A DNA stretch of 38,776 bases. Origin: JBHPGW01 sp042569785 (GTDB taxonomy: Bacteria > Planctomycetota > Phycisphaerae > Sedimentisphaerales > Anaerobacaceae). This document shows positions 9,089-16,902 of the stretch, piece by piece (within the stretch, counting starts at the first letter, position 1; each line of letters opens with the position of its first letter). Both the position numbers and the translations under genes were made by a program. Where the stretch lies: positions 1 through 38,776 of the forward strand of contig JBHPGW010000026.1 in the NCBI GenBank assembly GCA_042569785.1, given 5' to 3'. The notes beneath the pieces were generated by a model. That model did no database searches. It was not told where the DNA came from and saw only the letters and a program-made list of their open reading frames with translations.

Positions 9089-9115
9089 GACACACGGACA
9101 ACTAATCCGATGGCC
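9089..9115 (+). repeat. heptaloop hairpin repeat, copy 2
   Basis: Left arm GACACACGGA, loop CAACTAA, right arm TCCGATGGCC. Only the inner four pairs and scattered outer pairs hold, so this is the weakest stem of the set. Confidence 0.5.
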
Positions 9116-9132
9116 ATTTTACAGCGAATGTA

Positions 9133-9161
9133 AGACATACGGACAACTAATCCATATGTCT
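9133..9161 (+). repeat. heptaloop hairpin repeat, copy 3
   Basis: An 11-bp stem with a single C-A mismatch (AGACATACGGA against TCCATATGTCT) and loop CAACTAA. The outer arm differs from the other copies on both sides, consistent with compensatory change. The loop starts 45 nt after that of copy 2. Confidence 0.7.
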
Positions 9162-9242
9162 GTTAAAAATTGGGCTGTTGAACCAGCGATCTTATGGTCA
9201 AAAAACAACAAGCGTTTTTAGGTTCAAAATAGGGATAAGATA

Positions 9243-9269
9243 GACCAATGGGCAATCAATCCGTTGGTC
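9243..9269 (+). repeat. heptaloop hairpin repeat, copy 4
   Basis: Arms GACCAATGGG and TCCGTTGGTC pair over ten positions with G-T wobbles, and the loop is CAATCAA. It lies 109 nt after copy 3, enough room for one lost or decayed unit. It is 40 nt before copy 5. Confidence 0.7.
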
Positions 9270-9285
9270 ATTTGGGTATAGAGAG

Positions 9286-9297
9286 CATCGGATGGCC
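9286..9297 (+). repeat. heptaloop hairpin repeat, copy 5, left half (5' exon)
   Basis: Left arm CATCGGA plus the first five loop bases TGGCC, cut at 9297/9298 by the group II intron. Joined to 11279-11287 it gives a perfect 7-bp stem and a 7-nt loop ending in AA. Confidence 0.7.
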
Positions 9298-9764
9298 GTG
9301 CGCCAAGCAAAGCTGGCACAAACAAGCTGGACAATCCAGCCTGGTCAAAGCCTAACCAGCAGGCCAGAACAGAATTTTGCACATATGGAGGTAACAAAAT
9401 ATGTGGAGCCAAAAGGATGGCAGATTATTGACCGTAACGCAAGTGAAGGTATTGAGCCCCGAAATGATGGTTATTGCATTGGGCGAGGGATTGACCATTC
9501 CCGAAGCCAGCATTGCTGCATGCGCCAATGGTGAGTGTGTTAGTGACGTGCCGGGGTCTGAGTCCACAGTAAGTAATCGAATTGTTTGTGTCGGAACTTG
9601 GGAGAGCCATATTGCTCTCAACAGAAGCTTCCAACGAGCTGAAGAGGCGAGGCGGAAGTATGGCAATATGGCAGTCGGACTAACTCATAGTAGAGGAGTA
9701 GATGGGGTAATGCCTATCGAGAGCCCAAGCTCACTCGAAGGGGTTAGCAGTAGAATGCAGAGGG

Positions 9765-11096
9765 ATGAGGATGCGTATGCCATACACTGAGATGGATAAC
9801 ATGACGCAAACAAAATTGGCCCTCATATCAGAACGGGCTCAAAAGGAACCTAAACTCCAGTTTACGAGCTTAGCTCATTTACTGAGTGAAGAGTTTCTGA
9901 GAGAATGCTACTTTAGTCTCGGCAGGGACCGAGCAAGTGGAGTTGATGGTGTAAGCTGGGAAGAATATGGCGAGCAGTTGGATGAAAATATCAGAGATTT
10001 GGTGACATGTTTAAAGGCCAAGCGGTACAAGCCGCAACCGTCGATGCGTGTCTATATTCCGAAGGATGAACATTCCGAAAGACCCCTTGGCCTGCCTGCA
10101 TTAGAAGATAAGATTGTGCAGAAGGGCGTTGCCAGAATATTAGAGGCAATATACGAGCAGGACTTTATGGATTTCTCTTACGGATTCAGGCCAAAGCGTA
10201 GCTGCCATAAGGCTCTCAAAGATGTGGATAGGACAGTAGCGAGAAGCCATGTCAATTATATCATAGAGGCAGATATCAAGGGTTTCTTTGATAATGTTTC
10301 GCATGATTGGTTGGTGAAATGTCTCGAAGTTCGCATCAAGGATCCAAGTTTTCTGTTACTCGTAAAGAGATTTCTGAAGGCTGGATATATTGATGCAGGC
10401 GAATTTGTCCCGACCACACAAGGGACGCCTCAGGGCGGCAATCTGAGTCCTGTGCTGGCTAATATCTTCCTGCATTATGTACTCGATCTATGGTTTGAGA
10501 AGAGAATCAAGCCAAAGGTCAGAGGCGTATGTCATTTGGTAAGATATGCAGACGATTTTATCTGCATGGTGCAATTTGCCAATGACGCCGATAACATAAT
10601 GCGAGCAATACGGGAAAGATTCGCGAAGTTCAACTTAGAGTTGCATCCTGGTAAAACTCGTGTGATCGAATTCGGTAGAGGCAACAAAGGGAAATCGGGA
10701 AAGGGTCATCAAAGTAGATCATTCGATTTTCTTGGCTTTACCCATTATTGGGGCAAAAGCCGAAAGGGTAATCCTTTGTTCACGCGTAAGACGAGTTCTA
10801 AGAGATATCGCAGAGCATGCAAAGAATTTACATCTTGGTTAAAGACAGTAAGAAGCTCTGCGAGACTCAAGGAATGGTGGCCGATACTTCAGGCAAAATT
10901 GAGAGGGCACTATTTGTATTATGGTATCAGTGGTAATGGCCGGCTTATATGGCGGTACCGCGATTATACAGAGCAAATGGTGTTCAAATGGCTCAATAGA
11001 AGAAGTCAGAAAATATCGTTCAACTGGAAGGATTTTCGCAGATACTTGAGGCACTACCCATTGCCAAAACCTCGTATTGCATATAAGCTATATTAA
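9765..11096 (+). CDS. ltrA: group II intron reverse transcriptase/maturase
   Basis: Up to 443 aa. In-frame ATGs at 9765, 9777, 9792 and 9801 make the start uncertain; the conserved region begins near MTQTKLA (9801). Reverse-transcriptase landmarks: GVDGVSWEEY (RT1), RPLGLPALEDKIVQ (RT2), FSYGFRPKRSCHKAL (RT2a/3), IEADIKGFFDNV (RT3, first catalytic Asp), TPQGGNLSPVLANI (RT4), and YADD (RT5 catalytic pair). These are followed by the thumb/maturase X domain with LRGHYLYYGISGN. It ends with PLPKPRIAYKLY and has no HNH endonuclease domain, so it probably relies on nicked or single-stranded/hairpin targets. The product splices the intron RNA and copies it at new sites. The ORF looks intact. Confidence 0.93.
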   Translation: MRMRMPYTEMDNMTQTKLALISERAQKEPKLQFTSLAHLLSEEFLRECYFSLGRDRASGVDGVSWEEYGEQLDENIRDLVTCLKAKRYKPQPSMRVYIPKDEHSERPLGLPALEDKIVQKGVARILEAIYEQDFMDFSYGFRPKRSCHKALKDVDRTVARSHVNYIIEADIKGFFDNVSHDWLVKCLEVRIKDPSFLLLVKRFLKAGYIDAGEFVPTTQGTPQGGNLSPVLANIFLHYVLDLWFEKRIKPKVRGVCHLVRYADDFICMVQFANDADNIMRAIRERFAKFNLELHPGKTRVIEFGRGNKGKSGKGHQSRSFDFLGFTHYWGKSRKGNPLFTRKTSSKRYRRACKEFTSWLKTVRSSARLKEWWPILQAKLRGHYLYYGISGNGRLIWRYRDYTEQMVFKWLNRRSQKISFNWKDFRRYLRHYPLPKPRIAYKLY

Positions 11097-11123
11097 CCGT
11101 TTAGTTTTGTGAGTTCTACTGAA

Positions 11124-11156
11124 GAGCCGGATGTGGGAAATCCACAAGTCCGGTTC
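11124..11156 (+). ncRNA. group II intron domain V
   Basis: A 33-nt catalytic hairpin. GAGCCGGA at the 5' side pairs with TCCGGTTC at the 3' side, with a two-base bulge, an upper stem TGG/CCA capped by a GAAA tetraloop, and the AGC catalytic triad at 11125-11127. Confidence 0.88.
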
Positions 11157-11278
11157 TGTGAGGGGCGTTGATGTCCTTCTGTATGGCAGAATATTGTGAC
11201 ACTCCCCAATCGAAAGAGGGGAGCAACAGGGAATACGAAGTATGCCTAAGTGGAAGGTCTATATTACGTCTACTCGAC

Positions 11279-11287
11279 AATCCGATG
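11279..11287 (+). repeat. heptaloop hairpin repeat, copy 5, right half (3' exon)
   Basis: The last two loop bases AA and right arm TCCGATG, directly after the intron. Pairs with 9286-9292. Confidence 0.7.
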
Positions 11288-11308
11288 GTTGGCAGCATAG
11301 GCGTGGAG

Positions 11309-11329
11309 CATCGGACAAGTAATCCGATG
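11309..11329 (+). repeat. heptaloop hairpin repeat, copy 6
   Basis: Perfect 7-bp stem CATCGGA/TCCGATG with loop CAAGTAA. The loop starts 42 nt after that of copy 5 once the intron is removed. Confidence 0.75.
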
Positions 11330-11346
11330 GTCAGATACTAAAAAAA

Positions 11347-11373
11347 GACCTACGGACACGTGATCCGTGTGTC
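11347..11373 (+). repeat. heptaloop hairpin repeat, copy 7
   Basis: Inner stem ACGGA/TCCGT, loop CACGTGA, and outer GAC/GTC with one mismatch and one wobble between. It is 41 nt after copy 6. It sits between the convergent intron and glycoside hydrolase genes and could also act as a transcription stop, though it lacks a good T tract. Confidence 0.65.
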
Positions 11374-11459
11374 TGTCCTTGGTTTATACGAATTTGCCGA
11401 CGAATAGTAGCGACTGCGTCTATATTGTTGTAAATTCTTCGGATGAAATGAAATAGAGG

Positions 11460-12626
11460 TTATCTGATTTCGCTGAAAAATGGTGTTATACCGTTTTCAA
11501 CACAATACGCTGCATACAAGTACATAGCTGCCGACCAAGTCTGCCAGTCTTGGCCTTGAGGTGTTCCATCTTGGGCTCTATGCCATTCATTAAAACCAAA
11601 CTCAACATCTGCTTCTCGAGTAAGTTGAATTAGCTTTGAAAGGGCTACTAACTTTTTCTCAGCAAGTTTATATCTTTGGGCAGATACCAGTGCAGCTATA
11701 TAAAACCCGCAGATGAACGGCCATATCCCACCATTATGATATTCACCTGGCATATTATATTTCTCATATCTTGGCAGCCAATCAGGGTCTCCTGGTTTGA
11801 TATACGGGAAGAAATTTGGGGGTAAGTCAACTGCCAGTTCGTTGTTTTTACGCAGTGAATCACACTCACTTTCAACCCATGTGACAAGCTCTCTGGCTCT
11901 TGAGGGAGAGGCGATTCCTGAAAGAATTGCAAGGCTATTGCCTAAAAGGTCAAAACGTTCGCTTCGGTAAACTTTATACGACCATAAAGCATAGTACGGT
12001 TTATTTCTCAGAACCAATCCTTCATGAACATGCCGATTCTGCTTTTCCCCTTTTATTGTAAATCGTCCCATCTGGTTTCGTAATATTTCCGCATGTTCAT
12101 GTTGGCCAAAAAGCTTTAGGTAAGTATATACGATGGTGTTTACAAATAAACCATAGCCAAGAACCCACTGTTCATCTCTCCAATCGGTCGTTGGTAGTTG
12201 AGCAACAAGCACTCCACCGGCAGGGCTTTGGTATTCCATCCATACCATTGCTTTGTAAATCTGATCTTCCAGGAAATCCGGCTCATTCATTATTTGCCTA
12301 AAAATAGCAACCGCCATCAAGAATAATGGAGTGCAGTCACTGGAGCCGCGATCATCAGGATCGTGAACCAAAGAAGGTATATGTCCAAGTTTATTTTGAT
12401 TGCTGGCAGTGGTTTCGAGCACTCGCCTAAGCGATTCGATCAGTTTCTTATTACCTGATGTCAAGACTCCAAGAGAAGCTATCATCAGATCGCGAGTATA
12501 AGGCTCAGGATAACCCCATCCTGCTGTTCTTGGAAGTCCATGATATAGGCCATGCATATTATGAAGCAACACATTGATCGCAGCTTTTTTTGCCTGCTCG
12601 ATAAGCTTTTCGTCCTGCGTATTCAT
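11460..12626 (-). CDS. (alpha/alpha)6-barrel glycoside hydrolase, GH100/GH63-like
   Basis: 388 aa from the ATG at 12626, which sits one base after the glycosyltransferase stop (TAAAATG). A longer frame exists to 12656 but overlaps that gene. The sequence matches the invertase-like (alpha/alpha)6 fold: YTRDL (Asp46, position of the proposed catalytic acid), DWRDEQWV, YHNGGIWPF, and a C-terminal WQTWSAAMYLYAAY block typical of GH100 neutral/alkaline invertases and related GH63 or amylo-glucosidase proteins. It lacks a signal peptide, so it should act in the cytosol. Its coupling to a GT4 glycosyltransferase suggests that the two make and cleave, or trim, the same glycoside. Exact substrate (sucrose, glucosylglycerate, other) is not decidable here. 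Confidence 0.75.
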   Translation of the reverse strand: MNTQDEKLIEQAKKAAINVLLHNMHGLYHGLPRTAGWGYPEPYTRDLMIASLGVLTSGNKKLIESLRRVLETTASNQNKLGHIPSLVHDPDDRGSSDCTPLFLMAVAIFRQIMNEPDFLEDQIYKAMVWMEYQSPAGGVLVAQLPTTDWRDEQWVLGYGLFVNTIVYTYLKLFGQHEHAEILRNQMGRFTIKGEKQNRHVHEGLVLRNKPYYALWSYKVYRSERFDLLGNSLAILSGIASPSRARELVTWVESECDSLRKNNELAVDLPPNFFPYIKPGDPDWLPRYEKYNMPGEYHNGGIWPFICGFYIAALVSAQRYKLAEKKLVALSKLIQLTREADVEFGFNEWHRAQDGTPQGQDWQTWSAAMYLYAAYCVENGITPFFSEIR

Positions 12627-12627
12627 T

Positions 12628-13770
12628 TTATGAAATTCCCAGTTTTTCAGACACAAGCCCAGCGAATCTTTTAGCTACAACACGATAATCATATTTCTCG
12701 ACAGCGCGTTTACGCCCAGCTTCGCCCATCTTTTTCCTCAATTCGGCATCCTGCATCAAATCCATTAAGTAATTGGCGATATCATGGACACTGGCACGAA
12801 AGTCAACAGTCCTTGGTTTTTTGAAAACTACCCTATGCCCAGGTTCATAGCCGGATTCATCTCCCAAGGTCGTCTCTCTCATTCTGACTTCCTGAGCAAC
12901 TGATGCTAAAAAGGCATTTTGACCATGTACCATTGTATCCAGCATTCCCATTGCTTTTATCCCGATGACGGGCTTACCACAGGAAGCCGCTTCAACCTGA
13001 ATCATTCCGAAACCTTCTAAGCGTGATGGTGCTGCATATATATCACAGGCAGCCAAAAGGTATGGCATAAAATTACGGCTGATCACATTAGTCGTATAAA
13101 CCACGTTTTTTTCGATACCCAATTGAGTAGCCAATTGCAAATCTGCTAAATTTTGTTGTTCCGTTCGAGGTTGAGGCCAAACCTTACATACATACTTCCA
13201 GTCCGGTGCCTTTGTATCGTTAATAGCCAATGCCTGCATCACCTCCTGTGCTCCTTTAGATGTTGCATCACCTCCAATGGTTAAAATCATTATTTGATCT
13301 GGCGCAACGCCCAAAGCTTCTCTTACCGCTGCGATTTTCGGATCGTTCTTATCACGTGGGACAAAAGAATCGGTATCACAGCCAACAGGAAGCACTTCAA
13401 TATTTTTCCCGCTTAGACCATCACGTTTATAAACATTCTTAACCCATTTGGAAGTTACAAGTATCAAAGGCAGAGCCTCAAGTATTTCGTGGTAGTTGGC
13501 CATATAACCATCTGCAACCAACCAAGGTATGGGTTGGACACCATATCTCTGCGGATGCAACACGAGAAAAGGAGCATGCCCCCAATAACCAACACCCAAC
13601 ACTATGTCCGGCTTAAACCATCGATAATACCATTCCTTTTCCTGGGCAGATTCGAAATGGACTGAATGAACGTCAATACCCAATTCCTCCAGTCCCTTGT
13701 GCATTAAATTCCCCTGTGTAGCCAAACCTGCCGGCGAAGGAGGGTAGTCATATAATATCAAAACTTTCAT
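12628..13770 (-). CDS. GT4-family glycosyltransferase
   Basis: 380 aa from the ATG at 13770, which has GGGG 6 bases upstream; a TTG four codons earlier is less likely. It has a Rossmann-type N-terminus (MKVLILYDYPPSPAG) and a GT-B C-terminal donor site with the E-x7-E motif LEGFGMIQVEAASCGKP (Glu252 and Glu260 from this start). These features are standard for retaining GT4 enzymes using nucleotide sugars. No membrane segment is visible. It is flanked by a PIG-L deacetylase upstream and a glycoside hydrolase downstream on the same strand. GT4 plus PIG-L deacetylase recalls the first two steps of mycothiol and bacillithiol synthesis, but a matching ligase is absent here, so I do not assign that pathway. 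Confidence 0.85.
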   Translation of the reverse strand: MKVLILYDYPPSPAGLATQGNLMHKGLEELGIDVHSVHFESAQEKEWYYRWFKPDIVLGVGYWGHAPFLVLHPQRYGVQPIPWLVADGYMANYHEILEALPLILVTSKWVKNVYKRDGLSGKNIEVLPVGCDTDSFVPRDKNDPKIAAVREALGVAPDQIMILTIGGDATSKGAQEVMQALAINDTKAPDWKYVCKVWPQPRTEQQNLADLQLATQLGIEKNVVYTTNVISRNFMPYLLAACDIYAAPSRLEGFGMIQVEAASCGKPVIGIKAMGMLDTMVHGQNAFLASVAQEVRMRETTLGDESGYEPGHRVVFKKPRTVDFRASVHDIANYLMDLMQDAELRKKMGEAGRKRAVEKYDYRVVAKRFAGLVSEKLGIS

Positions 13771-13802
13771 TTTCAACCCCAAATAATCATTTATCCTTTA
13801 AT

Positions 13803-14423
13803 TCATTTCTTTGCTTCAACGCACCAAAAAGCTTCTTTTCGTGGCGTGGTTTTAGCCTCAAAACTATCAGGCACAAAGCCATAAATTTTTGTAATAATGT
13901 CATATTTCTTCTGCCAGATTTTATTAGGTAGCTTTTTTTTCAGATCTGCATCTTTAGCTGCTCTGGGAAGATATTTGCCATCACCGTCTTCATATGCAAA
14001 TCTCCAGATGTCTTTGGCAAACAACTTTTCATTTTCCAGTAGAGCCATAACTGATCTTCCTACTTCCTCGTGCCTTCGGTGTCTTGTATATTCTCCTAAA
14101 TGGCCATGGGTTATTATAAGATCAAAATTGTCAGAAGGAAGTAGTTCGGTTATTGCACACTGGGCTTCGTGACAGTCGAGTGGAATTTGCTCAGGACCAT
14201 CATCTAAATCTCCCATTATACCTTTAGCTCCCAATGCCCTCATGGCCTTGTTGAATTTAGGTGACCTGTCAGGGTCGCTCAGCCTGCAAAGTGTTAAAAT
14301 GGTCCAATCTATTTCTGGACGCATTAGGATAATGCCGCCAGCCCATAGTGTTTCATCGTCTGGGTGTGCCACAATGACTGCTGCATTCTTAATAAAAAGT
14401 TTTTCTGCAATCTTACTATTCAT
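13803..14423 (-). CDS. PIG-L/LmbE-family deacetylase
   Basis: 206 aa. The family zinc motif AHPDDE is at residues 19-24 (His20, Asp23). The second metal-binding segment THGHLGEYTRHRRHEEVG supplies the further histidines. The family removes the acetyl group from N-acetylglucosaminyl compounds (GlcNAc-inositol, GlcNAc-malate, GlcNAc-PI). It is about the usual length or slightly short. It sits 8 bases after the DUF2179 gene and about 30 bases before the GT4 gene on the same strand, so the deacetylase probably acts on the product of that transferase. No signal peptide. Confidence 0.88.
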   Translation of the reverse strand: MNSKIAEKLFIKNAAVIVAHPDDETLWAGGIILMRPEIDWTILTLCRLSDPDRSPKFNKAMRALGAKGIMGDLDDGPEQIPLDCHEAQCAITELLPSDNFDLIITHGHLGEYTRHRRHEEVGRSVMALLENEKLFAKDIWRFAYEDGDGKYLPRAAKDADLKKKLPNKIWQKKYDIITKIYGFVPDSFEAKTTPRKEAFWCVEAKK

Positions 14424-14431
14424 TGTTTGCT

Positions 14432-15034
14432 CTATTTCCCTTTTCGAAACGGCCTAAAAAATTTCAGGAAACCAGTGAAACCGCTTATCTGCCTAGGCGG
14501 CAATACACCCTTTTCCACAAATCCAACTTCTTCTATTGTATAAAATGCGTTTGGATTAAATTTTTTAATTAAATCGACCACTCTTTTCACTTCACGTCTT
14601 GGCACAATTGTAAAAACAACTTTTACCTGCCCAGTTGCACCATGGCCGTCAACACTGGTTACACCATAGTCAGCAGATTTCAGATACTCCACCAGTTCTG
14701 CTGCATCTTTTTTCGTAACAACTCTTATAAGAACAACCCCCAGAGAAAGTCTTTCTGCTATCCACATACCAACAAAATTGCCCATCGCAAACCCACCCGC
14801 ATACGCGACATAACATGCAGGATTAGAAAGGTTTTTCATGATCTGACCTATAGCAAGAAGCCAGATGAGTATTTCGAAGAATCCAACAAGTGGTGCAAGA
14901 TATTTCAAACCTCGCGAGATAAATATAAGCCGAATAGTTCCTATGCTGACATCAGCAACTCTCGCCAAAAAGATCAGGAGTGGCAAAATCAACCACGCAT
15001 AAAAACCTGAATTCAAAAGAATCGTATCTTCCAT
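14432..15034 (-). CDS. UPF0316/DUF2179 membrane protein
   Basis: 200 aa with three hydrophobic segments in the N-terminal half (about residues 8-30, 42-63, 72-95) and a soluble C-terminal domain from about 100. The segment IRLIFISRGLKYLAPLVGFFEILIWLLAIGQIM is characteristic of UPF0316, and the soluble part with GYGVTSVDGHGATGQVKVVFTIVPRRE matches DUF2179, a small regulatory alpha/beta fold. Biochemical function is unknown. It lies between ion-transport-type genes (TrkA_C protein, CorA) and the sugar genes in one - strand run. Confidence 0.85.
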   Translation of the reverse strand: MEDTILLNSGFYAWLILPLLIFLARVADVSIGTIRLIFISRGLKYLAPLVGFFEILIWLLAIGQIMKNLSNPACYVAYAGGFAMGNFVGMWIAERLSLGVVLIRVVTKKDAAELVEYLKSADYGVTSVDGHGATGQVKVVFTIVPRREVKRVVDLIKKFNPNAFYTIEEVGFVEKGVLPPRQISGFTGFLKFFRPFRKGK

Positions 15035-15084
15035 CTAAAGCTTGCTCCATATTAATATTTTTATCAAAAGACAAAACGAAACGC

Positions 15085-15822
15085 TTACTTTGCTATTCTT
15101 TCTTTTTTAGGAATACATCTTTTTCTTATATTTTCCAGTTGACCGAAGGATATCAGTTCATCACCAGCAAGAATTTTTGTTCCAGCCGGTGGATTAGGAA
15201 TTGTCTCTTCTGCCCTTACTATAGCCAACACCGTGATATCGCTTTTACGTAGCTCAGATTGTGTGAGTGTTTTGCCCACAAGCGGATTATCTGGTGAAAC
15301 ATCTATTTTTGAAACGCCGTATCCTCCCGCCAACATAAGCAATTCTTCAAATGACACAGGCTTGAATATCTCTCTTTTGATGATTTTGCTGCGAAGTACA
15401 CCTGTTATTTTTTTAACAAATTTTCTATTCGTAGAAAGTCTGTAGCCCACATATAACACCAAAATAATAAATAGCAGGTTTACCCACGGTATAAGAAGCT
15501 GTGGTACAGAAAAAGGCAGAAAAGACTCAGAAAGCCTGGACCATAGTGTCTGTTGAGGAGTTAAAGCACTGGCGATGGTCGCAATCATAGTTACTAAGCC
15601 AGCATTGCCTAAGACAATTAGAACTGTGGCTATACGTCTTCTCTGTGGATGTCCCGTTACCAGTTCTGCTTCTCTTGTTGTAAAGCCTGTACCACTAAAA
15701 CAGGACAATGCCTGGAATTTTGCTAACGACCATTCAAGGCCGGATAGTTGAAATGCGATAGCACCGACTCTTACGATAATAAATGAAGCAACAAGTACGA
15801 TTATAAAAAGCATGACACTCAT
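15085..15822 (-). CDS. membrane protein with TrkA_C (RCK_C) domain
   Basis: 245 aa with GGGG 7 bases before the ATG. It has three hydrophobic segments, the last two around residues 55-80 and 105-125. A CFSGTGFTT stretch near residue 42 is reminiscent of the Thr/Gly filter loops in Trk/Ktr-type proteins. The C-terminus (about 155-240) is a TrkA_C domain: VSPDNPLVGKTLTQSEL, then ITVLAIVRAEETIPNPPAGTKILAGDELISFG. Such domains bind ligands such as nucleotides and gate cation transporters. It probably regulates or forms part of a cation transport system. CorA starts upstream in the same operon. Confidence 0.8.
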   Translation of the reverse strand: MSVMLFIIVLVASFIIVRVGAIAFQLSGLEWSLAKFQALSCFSGTGFTTREAELVTGHPQRRRIATVLIVLGNAGLVTMIATIASALTPQQTLWSRLSESFLPFSVPQLLIPWVNLLFIILVLYVGYRLSTNRKFVKKITGVLRSKIIKREIFKPVSFEELLMLAGGYGVSKIDVSPDNPLVGKTLTQSELRKSDITVLAIVRAEETIPNPPAGTKILAGDELISFGQLENIRKRCIPKKERIAK

Positions 15823-15831
15823 AATAATCCC

Positions 15832-16902
15832 CTATAACCATTTTTTTCTTTTAAAATAAATCAACATGATTGCGGCCACTATAGCCATAATTATTAGAAC
15901 GATAAAATACCCCCATTTCCATTCAAGCTCCGGCATAAACTTGAAATTCATGCCGTATATACCAGCAATAAATGTAAGTGGGATAAATATAGTTGCTATA
16001 ATAGTCAGCACCTTCATTACAGCATTCATTCGGTTACTTATGCTTGATAGATAAATATCCAGCATTCCTGAAACCATATCCCTGAAACTTTCAACTGTAT
16101 CAATTACCTGTATTGTATGATCATAAACATCCCTCAAATATGGTCCGGTGGAATCACTTATGAGCGAAGATTCTGTCTTCTCCATGCTGTTTATCAGTTC
16201 TCTTAATGGCCAGACCGATTTTCTTAAAAAAATCAGCTCTCTTTTAAGTGCGTGAATTCTTCGGACGGTTTTATCTGAAGGTTTGGCTATGAGTTCTTCC
16301 TCCATAGACTCAATCTGTTCACCCATTTTTTCCAGGATAAGAAAGTAGTTATCTACAATTGCATCTATCAATGCATAAGCAAGATAGTCAGCTGACATCT
16401 TTCGAATTCTGCCTTTGGCATTGCGTATTCTATCGCGAATCTGTTCGAATACATCGCCTACTTCTTCCTGAAAAGAGATAACGAAGTTTTGTCCCAAAAC
16501 TAAACTTACCTGCTCTGACTGGACAGAGTTGTTTTCATCATTGTATCTGAGCATCTTAAGGACCATAAAAAGACATTTTTCATAATCTTCACACTTTGGA
16601 CGCTGCCCCGTATTAAGGATGTCTTCAAGTATAAGAGGGTGCAGCTCGAAATGCTTGCCAATTTTTTCAATCGTTTCTATACGATGCAGACCATCTATGT
16701 TTATCCATGTGACGGTGGGCATTTCCTTAAAGGGAAAACATTCCTCGACTTTTTCAACTACTCTTTCCTGGATGTTCTGCTCATTGTAATCAATCAAAGT
16801 AATTCTTATCTGATCGGCTTTTTTCTCACCAATATGAACAAGCGTGCCGGGTGGAAGCCCAGCCTTGCGAGAATGTCTTTTAATCTGTCTATTCTTTGGC
16901 AT
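15832..16902 (-). CDS. corA: CorA-family Mg2+/Co2+ transporter
   Basis: 356 aa from the ATG at 16902, which overlaps the end of the MFS gene (ATGCCAAAGAATAG). An upstream in-frame ATG at 16935 would overlap it further. The N-terminal two thirds are the cytoplasmic funnel domain, rich in charged helices. Two C-terminal membrane helices flank the signature YGMNFKFMPELEWKWGY (GMN at about 317-319), the selectivity element of CorA pentamers. A basic tail (KRKKWL) ends the protein. The next gene, a TrkA_C membrane protein, starts 9 bases after the stop. The family imports Mg2+ driven by membrane potential. Confidence 0.95.
   Translation of the reverse strand: MPKNRQIKRHSRKAGLPPGTLVHIGEKKADQIRITLIDYNEQNIQERVVEKVEECFPFKEMPTVTWINIDGLHRIETIEKIGKHFELHPLILEDILNTGQRPKCEDYEKCLFMVLKMLRYNDENNSVQSEQVSLVLGQNFVISFQEEVGDVFEQIRDRIRNAKGRIRKMSADYLAYALIDAIVDNYFLILEKMGEQIESMEEELIAKPSDKTVRRIHALKRELIFLRKSVWPLRELINSMEKTESSLISDSTGPYLRDVYDHTIQVIDTVESFRDMVSGMLDIYLSSISNRMNAVMKVLTIIATIFIPLTFIAGIYGMNFKFMPELEWKWGYFIVLIIMAIVAAIMLIYFKRKKWL

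Larger units (their letters stand above)
9298..11278 (+). mobile_element. group II intron with reverse transcriptase
   Basis: The proposed 5' end is GTGCGCC at 9298, a standard group II start. The 467 nt before the reverse transcriptase are rich in inverted repeats (for example GAGAGC/GCTCTC at 9602-9619) and hold no convincing protein, as expected of ribozyme domains I-III. The maturase ORF occupies domain IV, domain V is at 11124-11156, and the proposed 3' end is CTACTCGAC at 11278. Both ends gain independent support because removing 9298-11278 restores an intact hairpin of the flanking repeat family. Insertion at a hairpin recalls group IIC introns, but about 90 nt lie between domain V and the 3' end, so the class is open. 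The intron points the same way as the defence genes. Confidence 0.85.

Noticed and set aside
9292..9790. Overlapping reading frames in both directions ahead of the reverse transcriptase (for example 9292-9534, 9401-9790 and 9352-9666 on the other strand)
   Set aside because: They lie in the structured 5' part of the group II intron, overlap one another, and their products look like no protein. Ribozyme domains often keep chance open frames.
9089..11373. CRISPR array
   Set aside because: The repeated units have diverged stems, the sequence between them is only about 14 nt, no leader or cas gene is nearby, and a CRISPR repeat would be near-identical between copies.
9089..11373. Integron attC sites
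   Set aside because: Hairpins are too short, lack the paired R/L boxes and the GTT/AAC cleavage context, and no integrase or gene cassettes lie between them.
12626..12656. Earlier start of the glycoside hydrolase at 12656
   Set aside because: It overlaps the glycosyltransferase end by 29 bases, and the ATG at 12626 right after the stop is the natural coupled start.
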